DNA from: Terriglobia bacterium
Lineage (GTDB): Bacteria > Acidobacteriota > Terriglobia > Terriglobales > Acidobacteriaceae
DNA: 64,000 nucleotides
Assembly (NCBI GenBank): GCA_020073385.1
Contig: JAIQFH010000001.1
Span: 434,001-498,000, forward strand
Direction: 5' to 3'
In this document: positions 51,658-61,169 of the stretch, in pieces
Layout of the letters: every line of letters starts with the position of its first letter
Numbering within the stretch: the stretch's first letter is position 1
Made by a program: the position numbers and the translations under genes
Notes under the pieces: generated by a model
The model's database searches: none
Told to the model about the DNA's origin: nothing
The model's input: only the letters and a program-made list of their open reading frames with translations

Positions 51658-52899
51658 ATGTTGCGTGATCTACTCCAGGAAGCCTACACCGCGATGCGCC
51701 ACAACCGGCGTCGCACCGCGCTCACCATGCTCGGCATGGCATGGGGCATCGCCACCGTTGTGATGCTGCTGGCCTATGGCGATGGCTTTGGCCAGGCATG
51801 CGCGAACATCTTCGCCAACTTCGGAACCAAGCTCGTGATCGTGGTGCCAGGGAAGACGTCGATGCAGGCGGGCGGTCAGAAGTCGGGAGTCGCAGTGCGC
51901 TTCACCCAGGAGGATGTCGACGCGCTCGCTACCAATCTTCCGCAGATCACACACATCACGCCGGAAGTGGGCAAGCAGACTAACGTGCAGTATGAGAATC
52001 GTGTGTTTACATTTCCGGTGAGCGGGAACAATCCCGATGTGTATGACATCCGATCGCTCAAGCTGGGCGTGGGGCGCTTCTACAACATGGAAGACCAAGT
52101 GCAGCGCGGGCGCGTGGCGGTGATTGGTTCGGAGGCGAAGGACAAGCTGTTTTCCGGACGCAATGCTCTAGGCGAACACATACGGCTCGATGGCATCAGC
52201 TTCGAGGTGGTTGGCGTGCTGGCCGCCAAGATGCAGGAAGGGAATGATGACATCAACCGCGTGGTCTACGTTCCCTTCAGCACGATGAGCGATCTGAAGA
52301 GCACGCACTATCTGAACACGATCTGGTTCAACTATCAGACGCCGGAATATCAGAAGATCGAGCCCGCGGTGCGGACGATTCTAGCGGGACAGCACAAGTT
52401 CAACGAGTCGGACCGGGAAGCGGTGCGGGTGTTCAACCTGATGAATCAGCTGCATCAGTTCGAGATCATCACGCTGGGGTTGAAGATTCTGATGGGATTC
52501 ATCGGCACGCTGACGCTGGGTATCGGCGGTGTGGGGCTGATGAACATCATGCTGGTGTCGGTGACGCAGCGGACGCGGGAGATCGGCGTGCAGAAGGCGC
52601 TGGGCGCGCGGCGGCGTTACATCTTGATGCAGTTCCTGGCCGAGGCACTGACGATTACTTTCATCGGCGGCGTGCTGGGAGTAGTTCTCGCCTACGTGGT
52701 TGCGCTCTCAGTGGGACGGCTGACGTTGTACAGCGCATTCGCCAAGAACGGCGAAGCGGGCGACATCCGGCTGATCATCCAGCCCGCGACGCTGATCGCG
52801 TCGACGGTGATTCTAGGCGCGGTAGGCCTGATCAGCGGGATGATCCCGGCCCTACGCGCATCACGACTGGATCCCATTGAGTCGTTGCGGCACGAGTAA
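51658..52899 (+). CDS. MacB-like ABC transporter permease (tandem paralogue)
   Basis: The start is the ATG at 51658; upstream in-frame codons overlap the previous gene and are not favoured. The 413-residue product mirrors the preceding permease: one N-terminal helix (TALTMLGMAWGIATVVMLL), a periplasmic domain and three C-terminal helices with QRTREIGVQKALGARRRYI. The two probably form a heterodimer fed by an ATPase encoded elsewhere. No ATP-binding or adaptor gene is adjacent. The spacing of 56 bp suggests co-transcription. Confidence 0.92.
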   Translation: MLRDLLQEAYTAMRHNRRRTALTMLGMAWGIATVVMLLAYGDGFGQACANIFANFGTKLVIVVPGKTSMQAGGQKSGVAVRFTQEDVDALATNLPQITHITPEVGKQTNVQYENRVFTFPVSGNNPDVYDIRSLKLGVGRFYNMEDQVQRGRVAVIGSEAKDKLFSGRNALGEHIRLDGISFEVVGVLAAKMQEGNDDINRVVYVPFSTMSDLKSTHYLNTIWFNYQTPEYQKIEPAVRTILAGQHKFNESDREAVRVFNLMNQLHQFEIITLGLKILMGFIGTLTLGIGGVGLMNIMLVSVTQRTREIGVQKALGARRRYILMQFLAEALTITFIGGVLGVVLAYVVALSVGRLTLYSAFAKNGEAGDIRLIIQPATLIASTVILGAVGLISGMIPALRASRLDPIESLRHE

Positions 52900-53057
52900 G
52901 TGAGCAGAATGAATCCCGAATTTTTCCTTCGGGTCTAACCTGGTAGTCAGTGCGTGCAATTGATTGCATGACAATGTCGGCTCCCAGCCCCGGGTAGAGT
53001 TAGTCGTCAGAGAGACGATGTTTCGCCAGACATCTAGGTATTCCGCAAGTAGGGCTT

Positions 53058-53339
53058 TTAAGGACCAGATTTGATGCTCATCAGGACGGCACGGTCGAGC
53101 ATGTACCATACGATCTTTTCAATAGACGGACCGCCTTGGCCCTCGCCTAACTCGAACAGCACATCGCCCCTCATCTTTTCGCCACGCGCCTCACTCTGTT
53201 TGACGTAAGCGACCAGCGCAGGCCAATTCACTTCAAACTCGGCACGCATGATGGCACGTTGCTCTTCCGTCTGGCTTTCACGAAGCTGAAACGCCTGCTC
53301 GAGCAATCCCTTTTCATCATCAGTAAAGCGGGTTTCCAT
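53058..53339 (-). CDS. Small hypothetical protein
   Basis: The 93-residue product is acidic and largely alpha-helical in character (METRFTDDEKGLLEQAFQLR, then EEQRAIMRAEFEVNWPALVA). No signal peptide or recognised domain is present. The composition and complete frame suggest a real gene, although the ribosome-binding site is modest. It is leftward, convergent with the permease pair across about 160 bp. Confidence 0.6.
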   Translation of the reverse strand: METRFTDDEKGLLEQAFQLRESQTEEQRAIMRAEFEVNWPALVAYVKQSEARGEKMRGDVLFELGEGQGGPSIEKIVWYMLDRAVLMSIKSGP

Positions 53340-53359
53340 TCCTTCCAGCCTAGCGACTG

Positions 53360-53599
53360 CTAGCTTTCGGTCAAGAGCACATCAGGGCATCTGCCAAGCA
53401 GTGAAACTTGAATCGTCTTTCTGCAATGAAACGTCAAAATGAGAGCCGCATTCCTCTCGCAATTTGCCGTTGGGCAAAAGCAGATGGATGCCTTGACGTA
53501 CAAATCGGAGTCCATGAGAACAAAATCCCCGCTTGGCCATTTTGAGTTAGCCGTGGGCCTTTCGTCCCACCCATAGGGATGAAAGTCGCATAGTCGCAT
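53360..53599 (-). CDS. Doubtful small hypothetical protein
   Basis: From an ATG at 53599 a 79-residue frame reads MRLCDFHPYGWDERPTANSK onward, with plausible mixed composition and five cysteines. The overlapping frame at 53434-53778 in another register has a hydrophobic N-terminal segment followed by residues that would join it. The two might be pieces of one secreted protein split by a frameshift. AGGA lies only 2 nt before the ATG. It could equally be noise. Confidence 0.3.
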   Translation of the reverse strand: MRLCDFHPYGWDERPTANSKWPSGDFVLMDSDLYVKASICFCPTANCERNAALILTFHCRKTIQVSLLGRCPDVLLTES

Positions 53600-54061
53600 A
53601 TCCTGGCCTCGATTGATTCCAAACGGGTTAGGAGGCGACTTTCGACGGAGTGAAATGGAGGCTTTTCGCCAATTGACCACCGTCGAGACGCGTGATGCGC
53701 GTCACTGACAGTGCATACCTCGAAAGCGACAATAAGCAGGATAATTTCCCTCGCTCCCCAAACACCAGCGTCCGGCAAACAAATCTCACTTTGATCGCAT
53801 GATTCTGCTCTCGTTAGGTGAAGCGCATAAGCAGAACCACGAGTCAGAATAGGGAGAGGATTTTGAATCCTACATTCCAGCCTGATTCGTTCTCTTCACA
53901 GTCCAGTAGAGGCGCGTTCGCGGGAAAGCATGAGACAGCCACATTGAGGGCCATGTCTCCACTACGGCGTGTTCTGCACCTGATTTGGGAGATCGTATGG
54001 CCGTACGAGATTGTCTGGAGCTCCAAACAGCAACCAGAGCACAACAGCCAGGAGGGTTCAG
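53600..54061. other. Stretch without a convincing gene
   Basis: Several overlapping frames on both strands cover this stretch, and none has a supported start, a domain or a good ribosome-binding site. It may contain the decayed 5' part of the doubtful gene at 53360. Confidence 0.35.
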
Positions 54062-54250
54062 ATGGAGGAAACTGGCGAAAAACGCACAACGAGTCTGACA
54101 CGAGAGGGTGTTCCAGGCCGGAAAAGGCGAACTCATTCACAGCATGTTGAACTCGTGACAGCTCGTATTTTTGCCAAGGAGCGCGAGTACTGGGAACAAA
54201 GGTCATTTCGATCTGGCGATGTGGAAGAGCTCGCAACAGATCGGCGGTAG
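54062..54250 (+). CDS. Possible small basic protein
   Basis: A 62-residue frame, MEETGEKRTTSLTREGVPGR onward, starts at an ATG preceded by AGGAGGG at ideal spacing. The composition is strongly charged and the C-terminal half reads like a helix (VELVTARIFAKEREYWEQR). No family was recognised. The strong ribosome-binding site is the main reason to list it. Confidence 0.4.
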   Translation: MEETGEKRTTSLTREGVPGRKRRTHSQHVELVTARIFAKEREYWEQRSFRSGDVEELATDRR

Positions 54251-54542
54251 CGCCACCGCCCACAACTGTGCTCCTTCGTTGAGCCACTGGTTGCAGTTAG
54301 GCGGTTCTGGGTACGGATCCGCTTGGTCTTCCCCCCTCAGCAAGCAGGGTTTGACGCTGTCAGCCGTTTTTGTCCCTGCGACACTTTGGTCAACTATCGA
54401 AAGCAGGATTTATCGCCAACAATCCAGCGTTGGGTTGGCATGGTATCGGGAAAGGCTTCCGGCCCACTGACCGATTACGTAGCCCTTAGCTCGGGATACA
54501 ATCTTCCAACATGGCCCATGGAGAGGAGATAGGTAGAGTGAT

Positions 54543-55001
54543 ATGAAGTCTCTATCCAACCCCAGAGACAGGGAAGAGATCTTCCGTCGGCTCCGAGCGG
54601 TGGGTCCTACCAGTCCGCATCGCTGGGGGAGAATGTCCTCACATCAGATGGTTTGTCACCTGACCGACGGATTCAGGATCTACATGAGCCTGAAAACTGC
54701 GCGGCCTGTACCTGTTCCTTATCCCCGCATCCTGCTGAAGTGGGCGGCGCTCTGGGCTCCCATCCCGTGGCCCAAGGGGTTCAAAACCGCGCCGGAGCTG
54801 GATCAGGAGGCGGGCGGCACGCGGCCCATCGCTTTTGACAGCGATCTGCATGAATTACAAAACCTGATGGACCGTTTTACTCGACAGCCCAAGGACTTCC
54901 AATGGCAAACGCACCCGCACTTTGGCCAGATGTCGGATCGGGAATGGATGCGCCTTGCATACCTTCACGTGGACCATCACCTTCGGCAGTTCGGTGCATG
55001 A
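54543..55001 (+). CDS. DinB/DUF1569-like protein
   Basis: The 152-residue product has the shape of the DinB superfamily: a helix with MSSHQMVCHLTDGF, a central PxPYPRILLKW-type stretch, and a C-terminal LAYLHVDHHLRQFG. The spaced histidines (His34 or His39, His144 and His148 by eye) fit the three-His metal site of the fold. Members are thought to be thiol- or metal-dependent transferases with few known substrates. A purine-rich stretch precedes the ATG. It is a single rightward gene. Confidence 0.78.
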   Translation: MKSLSNPRDREEIFRRLRAVGPTSPHRWGRMSSHQMVCHLTDGFRIYMSLKTARPVPVPYPRILLKWAALWAPIPWPKGFKTAPELDQEAGGTRPIAFDSDLHELQNLMDRFTRQPKDFQWQTHPHFGQMSDREWMRLAYLHVDHHLRQFGA

Positions 55002-55093
55002 GGAGCCCATGCGTCTTTGCCGCAACTGCTGAGAACAGGCGTGGCTGTTGAAAAAGTCCTTCCCGCGAAATTCGCCAAAATAAAATTGCGGAA

Positions 55094-56770
55094 TCAAACG
55101 GAGAGCGCGGCCTCACTTTCTCTCGTTTCCTTCGAGGAGCGGACTTCCTCTTTGATGCGTTGAATGTGGCCGCGTCCCAGAGCCTTTACCTCGCAGCCAA
55201 GTTCGAAGTAGCGGCGGATGTCGTCATCCTGGAGAATCCCAAAACAGTCGACAACGGCAATCGGTCCCCCGGACCAGCGCACGACGTCGTCCGGGTTCAG
55301 ATGCAAATAGGGTGCGTGACGCACTGCAAGCACCAAAGCCTCCACTCCCCGGAGTGCAGAGGCCAAATCTTTCTGAACATGAATGCCGCTGAGATCCTGT
55401 TGGTTACGGAAGAATCTTGACCACGAATGCCCCGGAGACGGGTAGTTTTCCTGGCTCTCGAGTTCGTACCAATGATCCACGTAGGGATCATGCACGGAGA
55501 TTTCGGCTCCCATCTCGGTAAGCTTGCGGACGACCAGTTCGCTGCCGCTGTAACGCGTATCTCCCACATCCTCGCGGTAGCTTGCGCCGGCCAGTAGCAC
55601 GCGGGCACCGGCGATGTATCTGCCCATGTTACGTAGCGCGTCGCGGGTAAGCTCCGCAACATGCAGGCCTCGCGTGTCATTGACGTCAATCGCGACGGTG
55701 CTGATCTTGAAGACGCTGTCTCCGTCTTCAAAGCCCAAGAGGTGGCTATAGGCCCAGTATCCCAGCCCGCCATCTTTTGGAAGGCAGTAACCGCCGATTC
55801 CCGGTCCGGGAAAGATGATGTTGCTGTGCGTCGGCCTCATTTTGATGGCTTTCACCACTTTTGTGAGATCCACGCCATTGCGCTCGGAGAAAATCGACCA
55901 TTCGTTCAGGAAGGCAAGAATGGTCGCGCGATAGGAGTTTTCGACGATTTTAGTGGTCTCCGATTCGATTGGCCGATCCATCACTGTCAGTGGGAACTTG
56001 TCGACATTGATCACCTCATTCAGGAACTTAACTACTCGCGTCTTCGCTTCGGTGTTACATCCTGAACAAACACGCCAGAAATCGCGAATGCTACTCACGT
56101 ATTCCCGGCCGGGCATAACGCGCTCGAAGCTGTGCGCCAGAAGTGGCTCGGTCTGAATACCGCGGGTACGGAACGCCTTCCTAAGGATCGGCAGCGCCAC
56201 GAACTCCGTCGTGCCTGGGGCGACCGTCGTTTCGATCAGCACGAGACATTCGGGTTGAATCTTCTCGCCCATTGTCTTTAGGGTTGCCTCCAGCGCCGCC
56301 ATCTCGGTCTCACCGGTTTTCATCATGCCCAAGTCTTGCTTGGAATAGTCGCATTGCACGTCGACTACGACGCAGTCCGCCAGAGCCAGACAGTCGGAGT
56401 TGTAAGTGGCCGTAAGCGTCTTCTTTTCCAGGACACAACGGGTGATCATCGGGTCGACTTCGGGATCCTCGGACTTCACTGGCGACTGCCCGCGGTTTAA
56501 AAGGGGCGTCTTCCAGTAGCTGCGGCTGCTAGGCCGTTGGCACCCAATGACAAACTTGGTCGAGTGACCGTTCTTCTTATCGACCGTATCGGCAATGATG
56601 GCTGCCATCACAGCCCCGACAAAACCTAAGCCCATCACGACAATGACTTCTTTACCGTCGTCGCGGGCAGCAGTTGCTAGTTCCTGCAGCCGTCTATATT
56701 CGACTGCGTAATCTTCTTTACACGGCAACGGAAATCGTTCGCCGGTCGGACTAATGGAAAATTCTGGCAT
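55094..56770 (-). CDS. Enlarged nucleotide-sugar dehydrogenase (UDP-glucose/GDP-mannose dehydrogenase family)
   Basis: The ATG at 56770 with GAGGA at 5 nt gives 558 residues, about 100 longer than typical family members. It has an N-terminal extension, then the NAD-binding VIVVMGLGFVGAVMAA (about 41-56), VLIETTVAPGTTE, the HSFERVMPGREY segment, ENSYRATILAFLNEW, and the catalytic cysteine in GPGIGGYCLPKDGG. A C-terminal Rossmann-like half includes YREDVGDTRYSGSELVVRKL. It should oxidise a nucleotide sugar, perhaps to a uronate, and differs clearly from the AlgD-like enzyme at 9193. No glycosyltransferase is adjacent, so its pathway is unclear. Confidence 0.85.
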   Translation of the reverse strand: MPEFSISPTGERFPLPCKEDYAVEYRRLQELATAARDDGKEVIVVMGLGFVGAVMAAIIADTVDKKNGHSTKFVIGCQRPSSRSYWKTPLLNRGQSPVKSEDPEVDPMITRCVLEKKTLTATYNSDCLALADCVVVDVQCDYSKQDLGMMKTGETEMAALEATLKTMGEKIQPECLVLIETTVAPGTTEFVALPILRKAFRTRGIQTEPLLAHSFERVMPGREYVSSIRDFWRVCSGCNTEAKTRVVKFLNEVINVDKFPLTVMDRPIESETTKIVENSYRATILAFLNEWSIFSERNGVDLTKVVKAIKMRPTHSNIIFPGPGIGGYCLPKDGGLGYWAYSHLLGFEDGDSVFKISTVAIDVNDTRGLHVAELTRDALRNMGRYIAGARVLLAGASYREDVGDTRYSGSELVVRKLTEMGAEISVHDPYVDHWYELESQENYPSPGHSWSRFFRNQQDLSGIHVQKDLASALRGVEALVLAVRHAPYLHLNPDDVVRWSGGPIAVVDCFGILQDDDIRRYFELGCEVKALGRGHIQRIKEEVRSSKETRESEAALSV

Positions 56771-57215
56771 GATGATCCTCGCTGGAATTTGGAGAAAGTT
56801 ATTCTCCTCAAAGCTCTCGATCAGGGGAGTTTCTACCGTTCGGAGAACTGCAACGATCAAGGATGGGCCGAACGACTAGCCCAATACTCGAACCGACCGT
56901 AGCAATGTTGCGAACTGGCGATCATCCCACGGAGAGATGACCCCCGCCTGTGATCGGAATCACACTGCAGAGGCAATTCACACGGCGATCGGACGAGCCC
57001 TGCCGCGATTGGAATGAATCTGTCCTTGGCATTTCTTTTTCTTTGGCGGCCAACATGTCTTTGAGTTCTTGCTTCGTTGGGCGCTTCTTGTCGATGTCTC
57101 TCTAAGACAAGTCGACGGTTAGGCGGCGAGAGTACACTCTCCTGCAAAATGTGCGGATCTCAGATACGCACAGACGCCCGAGCCACGTCCGGCGGAAGGG
57201 CGGGGGGAGGAGCCC
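56771..57215. promoter_or_regulatory. Divergent intergenic region
   Basis: This 445 bp stretch separates the leftward dehydrogenase from the rightward truncated receptor gene. A perfect ribosome-binding site (GGAGGAG) lies at its right end, just before 57216. No other gene was recognised; promoters for both genes are expected. Confidence 0.4.
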
Positions 57216-57330
57216 ATGCGAGGCTTGAAGGGGTGTGCTCTTGTTGTGACAGTGTTGCTGGCTGCGGCTGCGGCAGCTTTTGGCCAAGGATCGTCAACTT
57301 CTCTGCAAGGGACGGTCACGGACCCAACCT
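57216..57330 (+). pseudogene. Truncated 5' end of an Oar-like TonB-dependent receptor gene
   Basis: A strong ribosome-binding site precedes an ATG whose product begins with a signal peptide (MRGLKGCALVVTVLLAAAAA) followed by SSTSLQGTVTDP. That is the usual start of the carboxypeptidase-regulatory domain in acidobacterial Oar-like receptors, which continue with S-G-A-x-x-P. Here homology stops at about 57327 and the frame runs on into antisense of the TPR gene. The gene is therefore cut after about 37 codons. Expression of the short fragment remains possible. Confidence 0.7.
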
Positions 57331-58510
57331 TCTTCATACCGTCCCATCATGGCAAGACACATCCCGAACCAATGGTGCGCGACGGCATACCGGGGATTCA
57401 ATTCAATCGCACGCTCGAATTCCTTCTCCGCGGTAGTGAAGTCGTAATCGTAATGGAATCTTGCCCACGCGAGAGAGGTATGAGCCTCCGCCAGGCTGTG
57501 GTCGAGATCAATCGCTTTCTGGGCTAGCCCTCTGGCCTTCCCGCAACCCTCATCCGGAGGGAGCAGGCCCCACAAAGCGATAATCGCGACGGCATCGGCC
57601 AAACCTGCATAGGCGGGCGCAGACGCGGGATCTTCAGTGATGGCTTGCTGAAAGTACTGACAAGCCCGAACGTGCCCTTCCCGGCTGCGTTTAATCCAAT
57701 GATAGCGACCCTTGAGATAAGCCTCATACGCCTCGGGATCAACGGGGTGCGCTTGCGCTAACTGGGCCTGTTCTTGCGGCGTCAGCTTGATCTGAATCTC
57801 GTGCGCGATCGCCCGAGCCACGTCTGCTTGCAGGTCGAGTATGTCGCGCAAGGGGCGGTCGTAGCTTTCGGCCCAAAGATGGGTTTCCTTCATCGGATCA
57901 ATCAACTGCGCAGTGATGCGCACTCTATCGCCTGCGCGCAGCACTGTTCCTTCGACGACCGTGTCCACTTCTAGCTCGCGCGCTATCTCCCGCAAGGGCT
58001 TACGGACTCCCTTGTACAACATAGAGGAAGTCCGCGAGACCACTCGCAATTCTCCAATTTTTGCCAGGGTCGTGATGAGCGCTTCGGTTAGTCCATCTGC
58101 GAAATACTCTTGCTCGGGATCGCGTGACAGGTTGTCCAAAGGCAAAACCACTAAAGAACGGAATCTTGGCGTTTCCTGTTCAATCTTCCCGATGAAACGA
58201 TAGCCGCGCCGCGGTAGCGTTTCGACAAAGCGTGGCGTGTCGGCGGTATCTCCTGCGCTTCACGAAGGCGCTTGATGGCGTTGTTGATGCCGTGATCGAA
58301 ATCGACGAAGGTATCGGAGGGCCAAACTTTTTGCTGCAATTCTTCGCGGGTGACGACTTCTCCGGGACGCTGCAGGAGAATCTGAAGCAACTGAAGGGGC
58401 TGGTCCTGCAGTCTGAGCCTCGTCCCCTGGCGGCGCAATTCTCTTGCGAAGTCGTCGAGTTCAAACTCGCCGAAGTGAATCACGCGTCGTGCTCTACCAG
58501 CCCCATCCAT
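57327..58510 (-). pseudogene. Frameshifted and truncated winged-helix/TPR regulator-like gene
   Basis: The first part (58510-58250) encodes a CadC-like winged-helix DNA-binding domain with REELQQKVWPSDTFVDFDHG. Near 58250-58256 the frame breaks: REAQEIPPT appears where relatives have REALGDTAxTPRF, and the expected DTADTPRFVETLPRRGYRF is found in the next frame. The second part (from about 58250, open to 57294) continues with the linker VVLPLDNLSRDPEQEYFADG and several TPR units. It ends abruptly after GRYEEG, where the receptor fragment begins. A one-base loss plus a 3' deletion both argue for a dead gene. The intact paralogue is at 58580-60328. Confidence 0.75.
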
Positions 58511-58579
58511 GACGGGCTCGTTCTGTTCCGTTCCTAAGCGTGCCTGCCAGGACTCCTCGCACCACTGGAGTCTGTCGAT

Positions 58580-60328
58580 CTACACCCGGAGGCCGATTCG
58601 GCGCTCAACGTCCTGGAATCTCGGATCTTGACGAAGCTGATCAAAGTGTGGCCATGTTTTGAGAAAGACTAGAGTCGTTTCGCGGCCCGTGTACGCCTTC
58701 TCCAGGGCCTCGATAGCCAGATCTTTCATCCCCAGACCTTCGAACACAAACACCGATGCCATGAAGGGAACGTATGTGTTCCTGGAAAGTTGCTCTAATT
58801 CATCCAAAATCTTCCACGCCTTTGCCGAGTCGCCGGACCTGCCATGCACATTGCCGATACAGGCTTTCTGAATGGCGAGCATCCCGCCCAGAGCGATTCC
58901 TTTCTCGTAAGCCTCTATCGCAGCGGCACTCTGTCCCGTTTGGGAATAGGCAACACCCAGAACCATATGGCAGAGCGTCATATTGGGATCGACCTCAATT
59001 GCGGTCAAGGCTTGCTTGATGCACTCGTCGTACTTACGTGCCAGCAGGAAAACAAAAGCTAGTCCTGCATTCAGCAGGGCTGACGTGGGCTCGCGGCTCA
59101 GCGCTTCCATAGCTTCATGAATCGCTTCGTCAAAGCGCTTCTGTTCGGCAAGAAGGTAGGAGTAGTGGTAGTGCGCGGTTGCGTAATTCGGATTCAGCTC
59201 GATGGCGCGTTCGTATTCCTTCTCTGCAACTTTCCAATTCCAGTCATACGTGTGCAGGATGTTGGCCAGAACGGCATGGCCTTCTGCCAGATCGGGGTCA
59301 ATTTCTAATGCTCGCAGTGCAGACGCTCTGGCTTTCGGGTAGGCTATATTTGGATCCACCGAACTGTAGTAACAGGGAACCGAGATGCACTGCGCCAATT
59401 CGGCATGCGCTGGAGCATAGGCGGGGTCCATCTCTATCGCCTGCCGTAGGTACTCGACTCCACGTCTGAATCCTTCCGTACTTCTCTTCTCCAACCACCT
59501 GCGGGCTCGCACGTACAATTGGTAGGCCTCGATGTTCTCGGTGTAACGCTTGACTAAACGTTGTTCGGCTTCCCCGGTCATCTTCAGGCGTAGATTGCGA
59601 GAAACCTCACGGGATATGCTGTCCTGCACGACGAAGAGTTCCGTGAGATCGCTGTCATACTGATCTCCCCAGATCTCCTCCCCGTTCGTCGTATCCAACA
59701 GATCCACGTGCAATCGCAATTTGTTTGCGCGTTGCCAGATCCTTCCGGTGAGCACCGCTCTTACGCAAAGCTTTCTGCCGATGGCCAGAGGGTCGCTCTG
59801 GCCACTGCTTTCACTGGCTGCGCTCCTCCATGAGATCACGCGTAGATTGGGCATCTGGGAGAGACCGTGAATTATGCTTCCCGGAATTCCGATCGACAGA
59901 TAGTCCATGTCCGGATCGGAACTGGCAGTTTCGAAAGGAAGGACTGCGATGGAGTCGAGCGACGCATCTGCGCTTCGCACCTTGGAGGGCGACTCTTCAA
60001 TGGGAGCGATAAAACGATATCCGCGCCGCGGCAGAGTTTCTATGAAACGTGGCGTTTCGGTGGTATCCCCAAGCGCTTCCCGCAGCCGCTTGATGGCGTT
60101 GTTAATGCCGTGATCGAAATCAACGAAGGTATCGGACGGCCAAATCTTCTGGCGCAGGTCTTCGCGCGCAACGATCCGGCCCGGTTGTTCCAGCAGAATC
60201 CGAAGAATCTGAAGAGGCTGCTCCTGCAGACGGATCCTGACTCCGTCTTTGCGCAGTTCTCCAGCATGCGGGTCCAATTCGAAACCCGCGAAGCGAACCG
60301 GGTCAGTCGACGATCGGAAGCCCCCCAT
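58580..60328 (-). CDS. Winged-helix DNA-binding / TPR protein (CadC-like)
   Basis: The 582-residue product has an N-terminal OmpR/CadC-type winged helix (about 10-105: FAGFELDPHAGELRKDG, DTFVDFDHGINNAIKRLR, TPRFIETLPRRGYRF). A linker domain follows with SIAVLPFETASSDPDMDYLSIG, then about eight TPR units (270-560). There is no transmembrane helix between them, unlike CadC itself. The proteins are abundant in Acidobacteriota and are presumed to be transcription regulators that respond to a protein partner bound by the TPR region. Its target is unknown; the closest candidates are the divergent secreted-protein genes. Confidence 0.9.
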   Translation of the reverse strand: MGGFRSSTDPVRFAGFELDPHAGELRKDGVRIRLQEQPLQILRILLEQPGRIVAREDLRQKIWPSDTFVDFDHGINNAIKRLREALGDTTETPRFIETLPRRGYRFIAPIEESPSKVRSADASLDSIAVLPFETASSDPDMDYLSIGIPGSIIHGLSQMPNLRVISWRSAASESSGQSDPLAIGRKLCVRAVLTGRIWQRANKLRLHVDLLDTTNGEEIWGDQYDSDLTELFVVQDSISREVSRNLRLKMTGEAEQRLVKRYTENIEAYQLYVRARRWLEKRSTEGFRRGVEYLRQAIEMDPAYAPAHAELAQCISVPCYYSSVDPNIAYPKARASALRALEIDPDLAEGHAVLANILHTYDWNWKVAEKEYERAIELNPNYATAHYHYSYLLAEQKRFDEAIHEAMEALSREPTSALLNAGLAFVFLLARKYDECIKQALTAIEVDPNMTLCHMVLGVAYSQTGQSAAAIEAYEKGIALGGMLAIQKACIGNVHGRSGDSAKAWKILDELEQLSRNTYVPFMASVFVFEGLGMKDLAIEALEKAYTGRETTLVFLKTWPHFDQLRQDPRFQDVERRIGLRV

Positions 60329-60609
60329 TCAAAGCCCCAAGCAGCCAAGAGAGTTTAGCACCAGTGGCTTGTAGCCCATAGCCCGCAAATCTCTTACTTC
60401 GACCGGGCGTGAGAGACACAGGAGCACCTCAGGAGAGATGTCCGGGATTTACTCGCCGAAGAGCATTTGCGATAACAGCACGCAACCTGGGGTGAAGTCC
60501 GGGGGTGGACTTCAAGGCGCAAATCTCAGGTAGGCGCGCGTCCTGACACCAAGAGGAGCGCCCGCCTCCATCTTCCCGATAGCGCGACAACTCTCGAAGG
60601 AGAATCTCT

Positions 60610-61089
60610 ATGAAGACCAGTATTTTGCGTACCCTGCTGGTGCTGGGCGTGGCCTTGGCAGCCACTCTTGTGCCCTTTCAGGCGAATGCGGCTCAATGTT
60701 CCACCGCCTCCACGGCGGGGAACTGGGCTTACACCTACACCGGTACCATCTTCACTCCCGCGGGTCCGTTGCCTGCGGCGTCGGTAGGCCACTTTCACCA
60801 GGACGCAAGGGGGAACATCACCGGCAGTCAGGCCCGCAGTGTAGCCGGCCAATCCGGGGCGGAGGACATTTCGGGAGCGATTTCCGTCAACAGTGATTGC
60901 ACGGCGTCGGCGACTATTGATGTTCTGGTGAACGGGGCGTTGCAGCGGACTGCCGCGCTCGCTGTGGTGTTTGACAACAGCGGAAACCACATGCGGGCAA
61001 TTTTTCAGTCATTGATTCTGCCCGATGGCACTACCAACGTTCCGGTGGTCATCACCATCGACGGGAACCGGGTGATCTCCAGGAATTGA
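60610..61089 (+). CDS. Secreted protein of unknown function
   Basis: The 159-residue product starts with a clear signal peptide (MKTSILRTLLVLGVALAATL, cleavage probably after QANA). The mature part has a pair of cysteines (in AAQCST and NSDCTA) and short beta-strand-like stretches (NWAYTYTGTIFTPAGPL, GHFHQDARGNITGSQ). AAGGAGA precedes the ATG. It is 80 bp upstream of the beta-helix protein gene and may be co-transcribed. No family was recognised. Confidence 0.78.
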   Translation: MKTSILRTLLVLGVALAATLVPFQANAAQCSTASTAGNWAYTYTGTIFTPAGPLPAASVGHFHQDARGNITGSQARSVAGQSGAEDISGAISVNSDCTASATIDVLVNGALQRTAALAVVFDNSGNHMRAIFQSLILPDGTTNVPVVITIDGNRVISRN

Positions 61090-61169
61090 CAGTGTGGGGC
61101 AGGTCAGGGCAACTCGCCTGCCCCTGTTTTCGCAGGAGAGAACCAAATTCCAACCGATAAGGAGGCAAT

